Positions 16,817 to 25,060 of a DNA stretch of 29,946 nt are shown here, in pieces. Numbering within the stretch: position 1 is the first letter of the stretch; each line of letters begins with the position of its first letter. The notes below the pieces were generated by a model that made no database searches, was not told where the DNA came from, and saw nothing but the letters and a program-made list of their open reading frames with translations. This stretch comes from Nitrospinaceae bacterium (GTDB lineage: Bacteria; Nitrospinota; Nitrospinia; Nitrospinales; VA-1). Location of the stretch: assembly GCA_029937655.1 (NCBI GenBank), contig JAPYPK010000008.1, forward strand, positions 1-29,946. The letters are read 5' to 3'. The position numbers and the translations under genes were made by a program.

Positions 16817-17239
16817 TCAGGTGAGGTTTCGCACTAATCTGACACACATATTCATATTAGCGTATTTGGAAGGCCAAACCTTTACGCCGTCTTCATATTG
16901 AATAACAAGCGCTGAAGAATCTTTTTCTTCAATTGTCCATGTTGTTCCACCGGAGCCTGTTTCAAATATTGAGTGAAGATAAATTTCATCGCCATATTTA
17001 TCAGTATTTTTGTTGCTAAGATCAAATAGACTCCATGCCTCTTCCTCATTTGGATATCGCCATTCTTCTGAGCCTGCAAACCGCTGTATGTTCGTGATTT
17101 CAGTGTAATCTTGACATTTAAACCAGTTCTGCCATTTTTTTGTATCCTGAAATGAGTCTGTTTTTTTCCAGATTATTTTCATTTTTAAATCGGTTATCGT
17201 GCTGTTGCCGTTGTCTGTAAACCGTTTGTTATCCGTCAT
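16817..17239 (-). CDS. DUF1566 (Lcl C-terminal type) domain protein
   Basis: This 140-residue protein begins with RFTDNGNSTITDLKMKIIW, a form of the DUF1566 opening FxDNGxGTVxDxxTGLxW. It continues with WRYPNEEEAWSLFDL (usual WRLPTxxEL) and ends with MNMCVRLVR (usual CVRxV). These proteins adopt a C-type-lectin-like fold and are often secreted, but no signal peptide is visible here. The function is unknown. Its start overlaps the 3' end of the aldehyde dehydrogenase gene by four bases, so the two are probably translated from one mRNA. Confidence 0.75.
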   Translation of the reverse strand: MTDNKRFTDNGNSTITDLKMKIIWKKTDSFQDTKKWQNWFKCQDYTEITNIQRFAGSEEWRYPNEEEAWSLFDLSNKNTDKYGDEIYLHSIFETGSGGTTWTIEEKDSSALVIQYEDGVKVWPSKYANMNMCVRLVRNLT

Positions 17240-18681
17240 AGTGAGCCTTTATTTTCCATAAGGTGATTGTATACGAGAAGTTTTATTTCTGTCATCTCAC
17301 GTAAGCTATATTTTATTCCTTCTCTTCCAAACCCGGAATCTTTAACTCCACCATATGGCATATTATCTACTCGAAAGGTAGGGATATCATTAATAACAAC
17401 ACCACCTACATCCAACTGATTAAATGCACCAAGTGCTTTGTTCATATTATTAGTAAATACACCAGCTTGCAGGCCAAAATCTGTGTTATTAACTGCCTTA
17501 ATTGCATCATTAAAATTGGTATATGTATTCACGATTAAAATTGGACCAAAAGCTTCACTGCATGCAACTGGAAGATTTGGGTTAACATTAGTAAGGATTG
17601 TAGGGGGGTAATAATTTTTAACCCGTTTGCCTCCGGTTTGAATTTTTGCACCTTCAGCAACGGCTTCATTTACCCAAGACTCGATTCTTTCAGCACTTTC
17701 TAGGTCTATCATCGGTCCCATAGTTACCTTCTCGTCGAGAGGATCGCCGGACCTAAATGCCTGGGTCTCGTTAATTAAACTATTTAGGAAGTCATCATGC
17801 TTTGAGGCGTGGACAAAGACGCGTTGAACTGAGATACAAACTTGTCCAGAATAAACAAAGGCTCCAAAGGCTATTTTTTTTGCCGCTAAATCAATTTCGG
17901 CGTCGGGTTCGACGATGACCCCTGCATTTCCACCTAGTTCTAGAACCACCTTTTTGCGTCCTGCACGTTTTTTTATACCCCAGCCAACATCAGGACTTCC
18001 AGTGAATGTTACCATTTTTAAGCGAGGGTCCTCTACTAGTGGAGCAGCAATTTTGCTCGTGCATGGCAGTACACTAATACTTCCTTCTATTGCTTTGGTA
18101 TTTTGTACTATTTTCCCGAGCAATAAAGCAGTTAGTGGTGTGGAAGATGCAGGTTTTATGATAATAGGATTGCCGCAAGCAAGGGCAGGGGCTACCTTGT
18201 GGGCAACGAGATTTAAAGGAAAATTGAAAGGACTTATCCCAGCTATAGGTCCGATAGGAAAACGTCTAGTAAGACCAGCTTTCCCATGAGCAGATTCTGT
18301 AATATCTAATGTAAGCATTTCTCCATCAAGTCGAAGCGCCTCTTGACTAGCAATCTCAAAGGTTGAAACTGACCTGGCTACTTCTGCTCTAGCATAAATA
18401 AGAGGTTTGCCTGATTCCTGCACAATGATTTTGGCAAATTCTTCGGACCTGTCTTGAATCCCGCTAGCAACTTCAGCACATAAACGGCTACGCTGGTAGG
18501 AAGGTAGGACCCGTGTTTTTTTAAATGCTTCCTCCGCTAAGTTTATAGCTTTATCTATTTCAACAGATTCAGCAAGGCACACCTCTGCAAAGGGTTCTCC
18601 TGTGAATGGGTTGACTACAGGAAGCACACTAGTTCCTTTTATTGGTTCCTTTCCTATTAAAATATCATGAGTTCTTTTCAT
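17236..18681 (-). CDS. NAD(P)-dependent aldehyde dehydrogenase
   Basis: This 481-residue member of the ALDH superfamily oxidises an aldehyde to the acid. The catalytic cysteine is Cys282 (SGQVCISVQR), the general base is Glu248 (LELGGN), and Asn153 (PFNFPLN) stabilises the oxyanion. The cofactor-binding GSPDVG loop lies at about 228-233. Length and motifs suggest a succinate-semialdehyde, lactaldehyde or phosphonate-aldehyde-type enzyme, but the substrate cannot be set from sequence. The ATG lacks a clear Shine-Dalgarno sequence. The downstream DUF1566 gene overlaps it by four bases, an unusual partner for an ALDH. Confidence 0.93.
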   Translation of the reverse strand: MKRTHDILIGKEPIKGTSVLPVVNPFTGEPFAEVCLAESVEIDKAINLAEEAFKKTRVLPSYQRSRLCAEVASGIQDRSEEFAKIIVQESGKPLIYARAEVARSVSTFEIASQEALRLDGEMLTLDITESAHGKAGLTRRFPIGPIAGISPFNFPLNLVAHKVAPALACGNPIIIKPASSTPLTALLLGKIVQNTKAIEGSISVLPCTSKIAAPLVEDPRLKMVTFTGSPDVGWGIKKRAGRKKVVLELGGNAGVIVEPDAEIDLAAKKIAFGAFVYSGQVCISVQRVFVHASKHDDFLNSLINETQAFRSGDPLDEKVTMGPMIDLESAERIESWVNEAVAEGAKIQTGGKRVKNYYPPTILTNVNPNLPVACSEAFGPILIVNTYTNFNDAIKAVNNTDFGLQAGVFTNNMNKALGAFNQLDVGGVVINDIPTFRVDNMPYGGVKDSGFGREGIKYSLREMTEIKLLVYNHLMENKGSL

Positions 18682-18705
18682 ATGGATAGATATAAAAGGA
18701 AGCTA

Positions 18706-18945
18706 TTACCAGCCCTGTCCTTTAATGCCATAAGAGCGAGAGCCTGGTTTGCTGGACTTTAAATAGTTTTCCAGATTTTCGTTGATATCTTTTTTTTCTG
18801 AATCATTCGGGTTAAGACCTGTTTCTTTAATTTCTTTGGAGAGAATTTTTTTCACAAAGCCTTCTATTGCATTTTTATCACCGTTAAACTTAACTTTTAG
18901 GTATTGATAGGTGTCATCATCAAGTTTTAATTTAAGATATTTCAT
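18706..18945 (-). CDS. Small hypothetical protein, possibly ribbon-helix-helix-like
   Basis: This 79-residue charged protein starts MKYLKLKLDDDTYQYLKV, a beta strand followed by a helix that resembles the opening of some ribbon-helix-helix or antitoxin-like proteins. A Lys/Glu-rich helix (EGFVKKILSKEI) follows, and the tail is polar, Ser/Gly-rich and likely disordered. No toxin gene is adjacent. It lies between the sensor kinase and the aldehyde dehydrogenase, 24 bases from the latter, on the same strand. I do not recognise the family, and the antitoxin comparison rests only on the strand-helix pattern. Confidence 0.6.
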   Translation of the reverse strand: MKYLKLKLDDDTYQYLKVKFNGDKNAIEGFVKKILSKEIKETGLNPNDSEKKDINENLENYLKSSKPGSRSYGIKGQGW

Positions 18946-19039
18946 GAGTTATTTGTTTTAATATTAAAAACTGTGACTTTGGAAAATTAATTTTTAAACT
19001 CTAGACTAAAGCTTGAACAATAAAACGTTGACCATGAGG

Positions 19040-21355
19040 TTAAAATGGTGAAAAAATATTTTTCTCAGATGAGTACGCAGTGGATTTGACCTCTATAGAA
19101 ACTGGTGTAGGAGGAATCTGGATTTCAAAAGTAGTTCCTCTTGGTTGATTGTTTTTGACCGATATTGACCCACCATGATCAATCACTATTCGGCTGACAA
19201 TTGCCAAACCAATTCCGGTCCCTCTTTTTTTTGTTGTAAAGTGGGGTAGAAATAACATGTCTTTATCAGCACCAGGAATTCCTGGCCCATCGTCTGAAAA
19301 CCGAATCATTATTTTGTTTGTTTTGAAATCAAACTTTGTGGATATTTCAATTGCACCTTCATTTCTAAGCGCATCCATAGAATTTTCGAATAAATTTATG
19401 AATACTCTTCGAATTTGTTCTGCGTCAACCGTTATATTAGTTATGTTAAAATCATAATTCTTTTTTATGATAATATTTTTATTGTTATTTTTGTATAGCG
19501 TGTAAACGCTATCAATTATTTTATGTAGAGAGTTTATTTTTAGGGATGGTGCAGGCATACGGGCGAAGCGAAGAAACTCATTGATTAGCTCTTTCATTCC
19601 TTCGACTTCTTGGGAAATTATATCGATACTTTCTTCAAATATCCTGTTAAAACTTTCTTTATCTTCAAAATATTTCTTTTTAAGGCGTTGAGTGTTTAAC
19701 TGAATTGGCGTGAGTGGATTTTTAATTTCATGCGCTATTCCTTGAGCTACTTCTTTCCATGCAGCGGTTTTCTGGGTTTTAATCAGTACTGTAAGATCCT
19801 CAAAAACGATAACTATTCCAATGTAATTTTGTTTCGAATTTCTCAAAATATGAGCTTTGATTAGAAGAACCAATGGACTATCATGCACACTGATTTCAAT
19901 TTGACCTTCTGTATTTTCTTTTCCATTTTTTAACATTTCCTGAATGATTTTTCGAATTACCGTCAAATGACTTACATCAAATACGTTTGTATATCTAGAG
20001 CCTGCAGCAGTTTGCGGGTTTATCATCAAAATATCTGCTGCGGCTTTATTGAATGTGGTTATGATGCCCTTTTGGTCGATTGAAATAACTCCTGCTCCTA
20101 TATTTTCGAGAATTGTTGCAATATATTGACGACGTTGTTCAAGCTCAACATTAGTGCTCTTTAAACCTTGATTCGCTTTTTCAATTTTAAACTGACTATC
20201 ATTAAGTTTCTCCGTCATGAGGTTAAACGAATTAACAAGAGTGCCGATTTCGTCTTGAGCGCTAATTCCTAGTTTAAAATTTAAGTCACCTTCTGAGATA
20301 CGTCTTGTTCCTTCTGCAAGTAACTGTATAGGAATTGTTATGCCACGAGCCATGTATAAACCCAACCAAATGGCAGAAAATAGAATCAACAATGTGACTA
20401 TTAAAAACGTGGTGTAATAACTTGCGGAAATTGGGAGTTTTAGGAATTTTTGGCGTTTATAGCTATCGTAGGAGTTTTGTATAGCTTGAATTTTATGTTG
20501 GGTGCCTCCCGGAATCGATGCTAGGGTTAGTATGTATCCCCATACAGAGACATTTTCTTGGTTTTTCTCGATTAACGGTTTGGCAACGATAAGATAATGA
20601 CCTTGACTAGATGTGCGAAATTCAGAAACTCCTTCTCCCCCGATACTTTTTTTTAATAAATCCGTAAAATCTGTACTTTTGATAAATGGTGCCTGGGTGT
20701 TGTCAATTTCCGATACGATAAGTTTGTAGTTGTTGTCATAAAGAATGACTCCTCCAAGTTCATACTCTTTCCTTTTATTCTTAATCAAGCCATTTAATTT
20801 CCAGCGTTTTGCTTTGCGGAAAATCTCTTTTTGAGTTATGAACTTTTCAATGTTCTGTATGTAGATAAGTGATCTTCGTTCCAAACTTGCGTAATATTCT
20901 TGAGCTACGTCCATTGATTGTTGTAGTGTTTGTTCTGTTTTTATGTTGAACCAACTCCCGATGCTAAGTGTAAATAGTTTGCTAGCGACCGTGAACAGAA
21001 GAATCGATGGAACCAAGGTTAGAATAAGAAACGCGGTGATAAGTTTAGTTTGAAATTTTGCCCCTAGAATTTTATTTTTTCTTTCACTGTAAAGTTTTAC
21101 TAGGTTGCGGGTTATGAGGACAGTGAGGGTGAATAGAAGTATTAGAATTATATTAAAAATAAGTAAAACTGCTAGGTTGTTTTTAATGGAATCAGGTGAC
21201 TGATCTTGGAGAAAGTAATACTCTAGGCTGGTTGAACTTATTAATGCCAACAGTAGCCAAGCAATAGTTAGCCACGCTGGAATTTTTTTTCCTTGTTTTT
21301 TTTCTTGTGAAAGTGTGAGGTAGGGCTGTTTTTTTGCTGAGGGATTAGTGGGCAT
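19040..21355 (-). CDS. NtrY-like membrane sensor histidine kinase
   Basis: The 771 residues match NtrY-type kinases. There are three N-terminal membrane helices (about 25-48, 60-82, 105-130), a periplasmic sensor region, and a fourth helix near 310-333. A HAMP domain follows (RISEGDLNFKLGISAQDEIG), then a PAS domain from about 405. The phosphoacceptor is in AHEIKNPLTP near residue 541. The HATPase domain has FENSMDALR (N box), DDGPGIP (G1) and GTGIGLAIV (G2). NtrY kinases commonly work with the NtrX response regulator in nitrogen, redox or envelope signalling. No response regulator lies in this window, so the partner must be elsewhere. The ATG has no strong Shine-Dalgarno sequence. The short ORF string that begins 222 bases beyond its start runs in the opposite direction. 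Confidence 0.93.
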   Translation of the reverse strand: MPTNPSAKKQPYLTLSQEKKQGKKIPAWLTIAWLLLALISSTSLEYYFLQDQSPDSIKNNLAVLLIFNIILILLFTLTVLITRNLVKLYSERKNKILGAKFQTKLITAFLILTLVPSILLFTVASKLFTLSIGSWFNIKTEQTLQQSMDVAQEYYASLERRSLIYIQNIEKFITQKEIFRKAKRWKLNGLIKNKRKEYELGGVILYDNNYKLIVSEIDNTQAPFIKSTDFTDLLKKSIGGEGVSEFRTSSQGHYLIVAKPLIEKNQENVSVWGYILTLASIPGGTQHKIQAIQNSYDSYKRQKFLKLPISASYYTTFLIVTLLILFSAIWLGLYMARGITIPIQLLAEGTRRISEGDLNFKLGISAQDEIGTLVNSFNLMTEKLNDSQFKIEKANQGLKSTNVELEQRRQYIATILENIGAGVISIDQKGIITTFNKAAADILMINPQTAAGSRYTNVFDVSHLTVIRKIIQEMLKNGKENTEGQIEISVHDSPLVLLIKAHILRNSKQNYIGIVIVFEDLTVLIKTQKTAAWKEVAQGIAHEIKNPLTPIQLNTQRLKKKYFEDKESFNRIFEESIDIISQEVEGMKELINEFLRFARMPAPSLKINSLHKIIDSVYTLYKNNNKNIIIKKNYDFNITNITVDAEQIRRVFINLFENSMDALRNEGAIEISTKFDFKTNKIMIRFSDDGPGIPGADKDMLFLPHFTTKKRGTGIGLAIVSRIVIDHGGSISVKNNQPRGTTFEIQIPPTPVSIEVKSTAYSSEKNIFSPF

Positions 21356-21368
21356 AACGAATTGCTTG

Positions 21369-21414
21369 TTCTTCTAAGATGAATAACTTATTAGTTTTTA
21401 TTATGTTAGAAGAA
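21369..21414. repeat. 9-bp inverted repeat upstream of the kinase gene
   Basis: TTCTTCTAA (21369-21377) and TTAGAAGAA (21406-21414) are exact reverse complements separated by 28 AT-rich bases. They lie 14 to 59 bases upstream of the kinase start codon, so they could be a paired operator or a leader hairpin for the kinase mRNA. No known regulator consensus was recognised. Confidence 0.35.
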
Positions 21415-21577
21415 ACGTCAAAGTTTTGAAAAGTCAAAATTGCTAACACAAAAGAAACAATATTATATCATTTTTAAACACCCAAGTAGCAAGGTTGTAT
21501 CAAAGTTTTAAATATCAGTTTAACTAAATACAAAGTTGAAAAGTATTAATTTAAACTTTGAAGTATTTTGAAAGGAT

Positions 21578-21667
21578 ATGGTGGATGTAGAAGAGAAGTC
21601 ATTGAAGAAGGTCAATAAACCCTATAATATAAGGCGTGAAGGTATTTTTGTTAGTGGGTTTAAATAA
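21578..21667 (+). CDS. Candidate 29-residue ORF A, coupled to ORF B
   Basis: ATG 21578 (or GTG 21581, which has better spacing) follows AAAGGA at 21571-21576. It encodes a short charged peptide, with MVDVEEKSLKKVNKPYNIRR as its first 20 residues, ending in SGFK. Its TAA stop overlaps the ATG of the next ORF in a TAATG arrangement, typical of coupled translation. No homologue is recognised. The short length means chance cannot be excluded; the Shine-Dalgarno sequence and the overlap are the evidence. Confidence 0.35.
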   Translation: MVDVEEKSLKKVNKPYNIRREGIFVSGFK

Positions 21668-21768
21668 TGGATAGAACGATTCTTATTTTAATAATTGTTG
21701 GTTTTCTTGCGGTTTGGGGTACAGATACAGTCGTAGCGATTTGGCGATTGGTTGCTAGTTTTATGTGA
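21667..21768 (+). CDS. Candidate 33-residue single-helix membrane peptide (ORF B)
   Basis: The frame starts at the ATG inside TAATG and ends at TGA 21766-21768. After the charged start MDRT, residues 5-17 (ILILIIVGFLAVW) and most of the remainder are hydrophobic, as in small single-pass membrane proteins such as KdpF or CydX-type subunits. No sequence match to those families is claimed. It begins 312 bases from the divergent kinase start. A strong AAGGAGGA sequence at 21786-21793 lies downstream, but no convincing ORF with normal spacing follows it. Confidence 0.35.
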   Translation: MDRTILILIIVGFLAVWGTDTVVAIWRLVASFM

Positions 21769-21927
21769 GGGCTTTAAATTGAAATAAGGAGGAACCAACG
21801 GTATTAAATGAGATACCCGTTTTTTGCATGGTTTAGTGCAGAAGGTAGCAAGATCTAAATTCGATTTTTTATAAAAGAAGTAGAAATGAACCAAAAATAA
21901 ACCCAACTTGTTTTAAGGAAATATGAA

Positions 21928-22098
21928 ATGGAATTTCAAGCTCTCTATGTCTTGGTTACCTCGATGGTTCTCAACTTTATAGTATTAGGGATTTCTTTAA
22001 ATAGGGCTGATTCTTTTTATCCAGTTAGTCTTTCAGCGATCTCTATTTCTTTGCAAGGATATGTATTGCGACTCATAGCTATCAACTCAGTTTCATAA
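21928..22098 (+). CDS. Candidate 56-residue hydrophobic protein (ORF C)
   Basis: ATG 21928 is preceded by AAGGAA at 21914-21919 with about eight bases of spacing. The product starts MEFQALYVLVTSMVLNFIVL, a likely membrane helix. A second hydrophobic stretch follows (SLSAISISLQGYVLRLIAI). The pattern suggests a two-segment membrane or membrane-associated peptide. No family is recognised. It sits in the same orientation as ORFs A and B, 160 bases downstream of B. Confidence 0.4.
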   Translation: MEFQALYVLVTSMVLNFIVLGISLNRADSFYPVSLSAISISLQGYVLRLIAINSVS

Positions 22099-22146
22099 AT
22101 TGTTTATCCTATAAATTAACCGTAGTTATAACTAAAGGTGGTCGGT

Positions 22147-22259
22147 ATGGAAGTTAACTACTCGGTTTAGGAGCAATGCTAGTTGGTGCGGGGTTAGTGA
22201 GAGGATACTCGATGTATATAATTAGTGGAGTTTTTATTTGCGTCTTTTTGTTTGAATGA
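22147..22259 (+). pseudogene. Possible frameshifted small membrane-protein ORF (ORF D)
   Basis: AAAGGTGG (22134-22141) is a good ribosome binding site for ATG 22147, but that frame stops at TAG 22168-22170 after seven residues. The +2 frame is open from 22158 to TGA 22257-22259 and encodes a hydrophobic segment, including GLGAMLVGAGLVRGYSMYII and then SGVFICVFLF. Joining the two by a single shift between 22158 and 22170 would give a peptide of about 38 residues with one membrane helix. Decay, a sequencing error or chance all fit. ATG 22176 could also initiate the second part alone. Confidence 0.28.
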
Positions 22260-22327
22260 TTAATGGATGAAGAGAGTTTGTTTACCATCGAAGTCTGAGA
22301 GGTGTTATTTGTTTTTTTAAGGATTTG

Positions 22328-22358
22328 AGGGTCTTTAAAGTGGTTTAGCTTAGACCCT
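22328..22358. repeat. 7-bp inverted repeat in the sparsely coding gap
   Basis: AGGGTCT (22328-22334) and AGACCCT (22352-22358) pair across a 17-base loop. No U tract follows, so a rho-independent terminator is doubtful. It lies between the short ORF string and the convergent YaiI gene. The rest of 22260-22504 shows no supportable gene. Confidence 0.25.
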
Positions 22359-22504
22359 GAGGTTTCAAATGAAATAGTTTTAAATGCGAAAAATTGTCAA
22401 TACTTTTAATTCGTTAAGAGTTTGGTTGACGATCTGGTCCTTAATGCGCTTTTTATAAAATTAAAGAGTAGCAATATGTAACTATTATTTATTGTAGTGA
22501 CGCA

Positions 22505-22948
22505 TCACCTCTGTGCGATAAACCTATCTAGTTCATTAGCGAACTTGAACCGTTCCTTTTGGCCAAAGCTGGGAGGACCGCCGGTTTCTACACCGCTACC
22601 ACGCAACTCGTCCATGAAGTTACGCATGTCTAATAACTGCCCGACATTGTTTTCATCGTAAATCTTCCCACGTGGATCGAGAGCTTGTGCTCCCTTTGCT
22701 ACAATGCGAGCAGCCAATGGGATGTCTGCTGTTATTATCAAATCCCCATCGCTGCATTTATTAACTATTTCATCATCAGCAATATTTTCCCCATATCCAA
22801 CTTGGACCAACTGAATAAAAGGTGATTTTGCCAAAATCAATCTTTGATTAGTAACAAATGTTACCATTATTTTCTTTCTCTCAGCCAAGCGGAATAAAAT
22901 ATCTTTAACTGGTTTTGGGCAGGCATCTGCATCCACCCATATTTTCAT
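22505..22948 (-). CDS. YaiI/YqxD family protein (UPF0178, DUF188)
   Basis: This 147-residue protein starts MKIWVDADACPKPVKDIL, the family hallmark. It keeps DLIITADIPLAARIV, GAQALDPRGKIYDENNVGQLL and the final RFANELD-type region (FKFANELD). The family has a PIN-like/NYN nuclease fold with conserved acidic residues (Asp5, Asp7), but its cellular substrate is not established. I chose ATG 22948 because AAAGG lies at normal distance before it; the ATG at 22954 overlaps that sequence. DUF445 is encoded upstream on the same strand, but a 109-base gap separates them. Confidence 0.92.
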   Translation of the reverse strand: MKIWVDADACPKPVKDILFRLAERKKIMVTFVTNQRLILAKSPFIQLVQVGYGENIADDEIVNKCSDGDLIITADIPLAARIVAKGAQALDPRGKIYDENNVGQLLDMRNFMDELRGSGVETGGPPSFGQKERFKFANELDRFIAQR

Positions 22949-22970
22949 TTTCATCCTTTACCAATCAGCT

Positions 22971-22987
22971 TGGGACCAGTGGTCTCA
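22971..22987. repeat. Short hairpin between the YaiI and DUF445 genes
   Basis: TGGGACC (22971-22977), AGT loop, GGTCTCA (22981-22987) forms a 7-bp stem with one G-U pair, followed on the plus strand by TTTTATTT. It resembles a weak plus-strand terminator, yet the neighbouring genes are on the minus strand, so its role is unclear. Confidence 0.25.
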
Positions 22988-23057
22988 TTTTATTTATATA
23001 CAATCATTGTAGATGGCGTTTTGACGTCGTAGGGATGTAGTAAGCAAACACCTCTTA

Positions 23058-23780
23058 TTAGGAAAAACTAAATACTGCGCCTAAAACACCACCAAATATT
23101 CCGCCCCAAACAACCAGCCACCCTAAATGAACTTTGATGATCTTTTTGACCATTTCTTTAACCAATTGAGGTGTTAATTCATTTAAACGCTTATCAATAA
23201 TCGTTTCTATTTTAGATACAATATCCTTACCTACTTTGTGAGAATCCAATCCCTGCTTCAAGACATCTTTAAAACGCTCAGACTCTACCATTTCACGCAA
23301 TGTAGTTCTCATTTTTTCTATAAAGGGTACTCTCAATGAAATAAGCGCCTGCTCTCCACCCATCATTTGTAACATTGCGCCAAAAGAAGACTCCATTATG
23401 GAGGTCACTAACCCTTTATAAATTTTGTCATAATCAATGGCGTTCAATAGTGGGTCGATATTTAAAACATGGCTACCCTGCTGTTCCTCCGCTTCAATAA
23501 ACTGTTCAACATTCTCTAGAGTAAAAAACTGCTTCATCATTAATTCTTTAATCGCTAGCTTAAATTCATCAAAACGATTAGGAATTACTCCAGAACCATA
23601 TAAAAATGGCACTTTCTCAAACAACATATGAATCGCTAACCAGTTAGTGATTGCACCTGAGAGCGCAAAAAAGCCAATAGATTTTATCAAATCTGGTTCA
23701 AAAGGATATAAATAACCAGCAATAATAATCAAAACAGCAACTAAATTAGTTAAAACACTCTTATTAAGAATAAGCTTCAT
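23058..23780 (-). CDS. DUF445 family membrane protein
   Basis: This 240-residue protein has two N-terminal hydrophobic helices (about 10-27 and 30-48) and the DUF445 signature SGAITNWLAIHMLFEKVPF followed by GSGVIPNRFDEFK. A long charged helical body follows (about 70-215), and a Gly-rich hydrophobic C-terminal segment (GWLVVWGGIFGGVLGAVFSF) would return to the membrane. This organisation matches DUF445/YheB-like proteins of unknown function. Other members are larger; this is a short, complete form. The Shine-Dalgarno sequence is weak (AAGAAAG). It follows the MDR gene on the same strand after 116 bases. Confidence 0.88.
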   Translation of the reverse strand: MKLILNKSVLTNLVAVLIIIAGYLYPFEPDLIKSIGFFALSGAITNWLAIHMLFEKVPFLYGSGVIPNRFDEFKLAIKELMMKQFFTLENVEQFIEAEEQQGSHVLNIDPLLNAIDYDKIYKGLVTSIMESSFGAMLQMMGGEQALISLRVPFIEKMRTTLREMVESERFKDVLKQGLDSHKVGKDIVSKIETIIDKRLNELTPQLVKEMVKKIIKVHLGWLVVWGGIFGGVLGAVFSFS

Positions 23781-23896
23781 TGTTTTATCTTTCTTATTTT
23801 TTTAATAGGGAATTGGGAAATATTGGATTTCAATCAGCAACTCCTTCCTTATAATAAGTCTTCAAAAATAAAACTCTTGAATCTCTATTTCTACTT

Positions 23897-24898
23897 TTAA
23901 TTATTTTCCAATACAATTTTCCCAATATGCTTATTGGTTGCAAATAGAGCGTGTGCTTCATTCGCTTGATCAAAACTAAATTTTTTTTCATGAAGAAGTG
24001 GGTTAACCGATCCCTCATCTATCCATTTGGCGACATTATTCAACACAAAGCCATGATGGGCTCGACCTTTTCCTGTAAGCATTGGTAAAAGCATAAATAC
24101 TAAATGTAAACTTAGCCCCTTCATATGCATCGGTGTTAGGTCATGCTTATTACTGCCTATAATACTGATCACTTGACCACTGACTTTAGCAGCTTCTAGA
24201 GATTTATCGAGGTTGTCTGCTCCAATGGTATCGAATACAGCATCAAAACCTTTGCCTTTAGTAAGACGCTGAGTATAGTCCTCAACTTTTTCATCACGAT
24301 AGAAAATAATATCCTCTGCTCCGAGGCCTCTAGCGATTTTTGCTTTCTCTTCAGAAGATACTGTTGTTGCGACACGAGCACCATGTTGCTTAGCAAGTTG
24401 TATAGCAATATGACCCACACCACCTGTTCCACCATGAATAAGAACATGATCTTCCTTTTTTACATGCGCACGGTCAAATAACCCTTCCCATGCGGTAATA
24501 GTCACAAGTGGTAATGCCGCAGATTCAGAAAAACTCAGTGATTTTGGTTTCAAAGCAATCAAATTACTATCTGCTAGCATGAAATCAGCTAATGCACCTT
24601 CAATATTTCCTGCTTCCCCCTGTAACCCTCCAGCACAACCGTAAATTTCGTCACCCGTTTTAAAGGCAGTTACTCCTTTTCCCACTTCTGTTATGACCCC
24701 AGATACATCCATATGAAGGATTCCAGGTAAGGCAGGATTAATTCCCAAGTCACATTTAAGGAGCTTATGGTCAACGGGGTTAAGACTTGAGGCTTTCACC
24801 TCAACAACAACATGCCCTTGTTTTGCACTAGGTTTACTAACTTCTTCTCCAATAAATTTTGCAGCATCTCCGTACTCATGAACCCTATAGGCTTTCAT
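23897..24898 (-). CDS. Zinc-independent MDR oxidoreductase (quinone reductase / zeta-crystallin type)
   Basis: This 333-residue medium-chain dehydrogenase/reductase has the GroES-like N-terminal domain (SSLNPVDHKL, DVSGVITEVGKGV, GDEIYG) and a Rossmann domain with the nucleotide-binding GGTGGVG at 156-162. The structural zinc lobe and catalytic zinc ligands of alcohol dehydrogenases are absent. This places it with NADPH:quinone oxidoreductases and related enoyl reductases. The substrate is not determinable from sequence. AGGAG lies about nine bases before the ATG on the minus strand. Codon use reads slightly less AT-rich than nearby genes, too weakly to argue for transfer. Confidence 0.9.
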   Translation of the reverse strand: MKAYRVHEYGDAAKFIGEEVSKPSAKQGHVVVEVKASSLNPVDHKLLKCDLGINPALPGILHMDVSGVITEVGKGVTAFKTGDEIYGCAGGLQGEAGNIEGALADFMLADSNLIALKPKSLSFSESAALPLVTITAWEGLFDRAHVKKEDHVLIHGGTGGVGHIAIQLAKQHGARVATTVSSEEKAKIARGLGAEDIIFYRDEKVEDYTQRLTKGKGFDAVFDTIGADNLDKSLEAAKVSGQVISIIGSNKHDLTPMHMKGLSLHLVFMLLPMLTGKGRAHHGFVLNNVAKWIDEGSVNPLLHEKKFSFDQANEAHALFATNKHIGKIVLENN

Positions 24899-25060
24899 TG
24901 CTCAACTCTCCTAAGTATTCTTATTTATTATTCATCTAAGGATGGTTTCTTTTGTATATTTTGGAAGGGGGGAACGAGAATACTACATTTTTACTACTAT
25001 AGTGATTGAAGAGAAAACCCCTAATTGATTTGCCATAGAGTATCCCCAAAATTCCCTACA

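Noticed and set aside
18706..18945. Toxin-antitoxin pair involving the 79-residue protein
   Set aside because: No toxin-like ORF is adjacent; the neighbours are a kinase and an aldehyde dehydrogenase.
21688..21906. Minus-strand ORF of 72 codons in the gap upstream of the kinase
   Set aside because: The product is low-complexity, has no clear ribosome binding site, and overlaps plus-strand ORF B, which has a coupled start. I could not support it.
24196..24447. Second minus-strand ORF of 83 codons inside the MDR gene
   Set aside because: It is an out-of-frame reading of the MDR oxidoreductase Rossmann region, including its GGTGGVG bases, and has no domain of its own.
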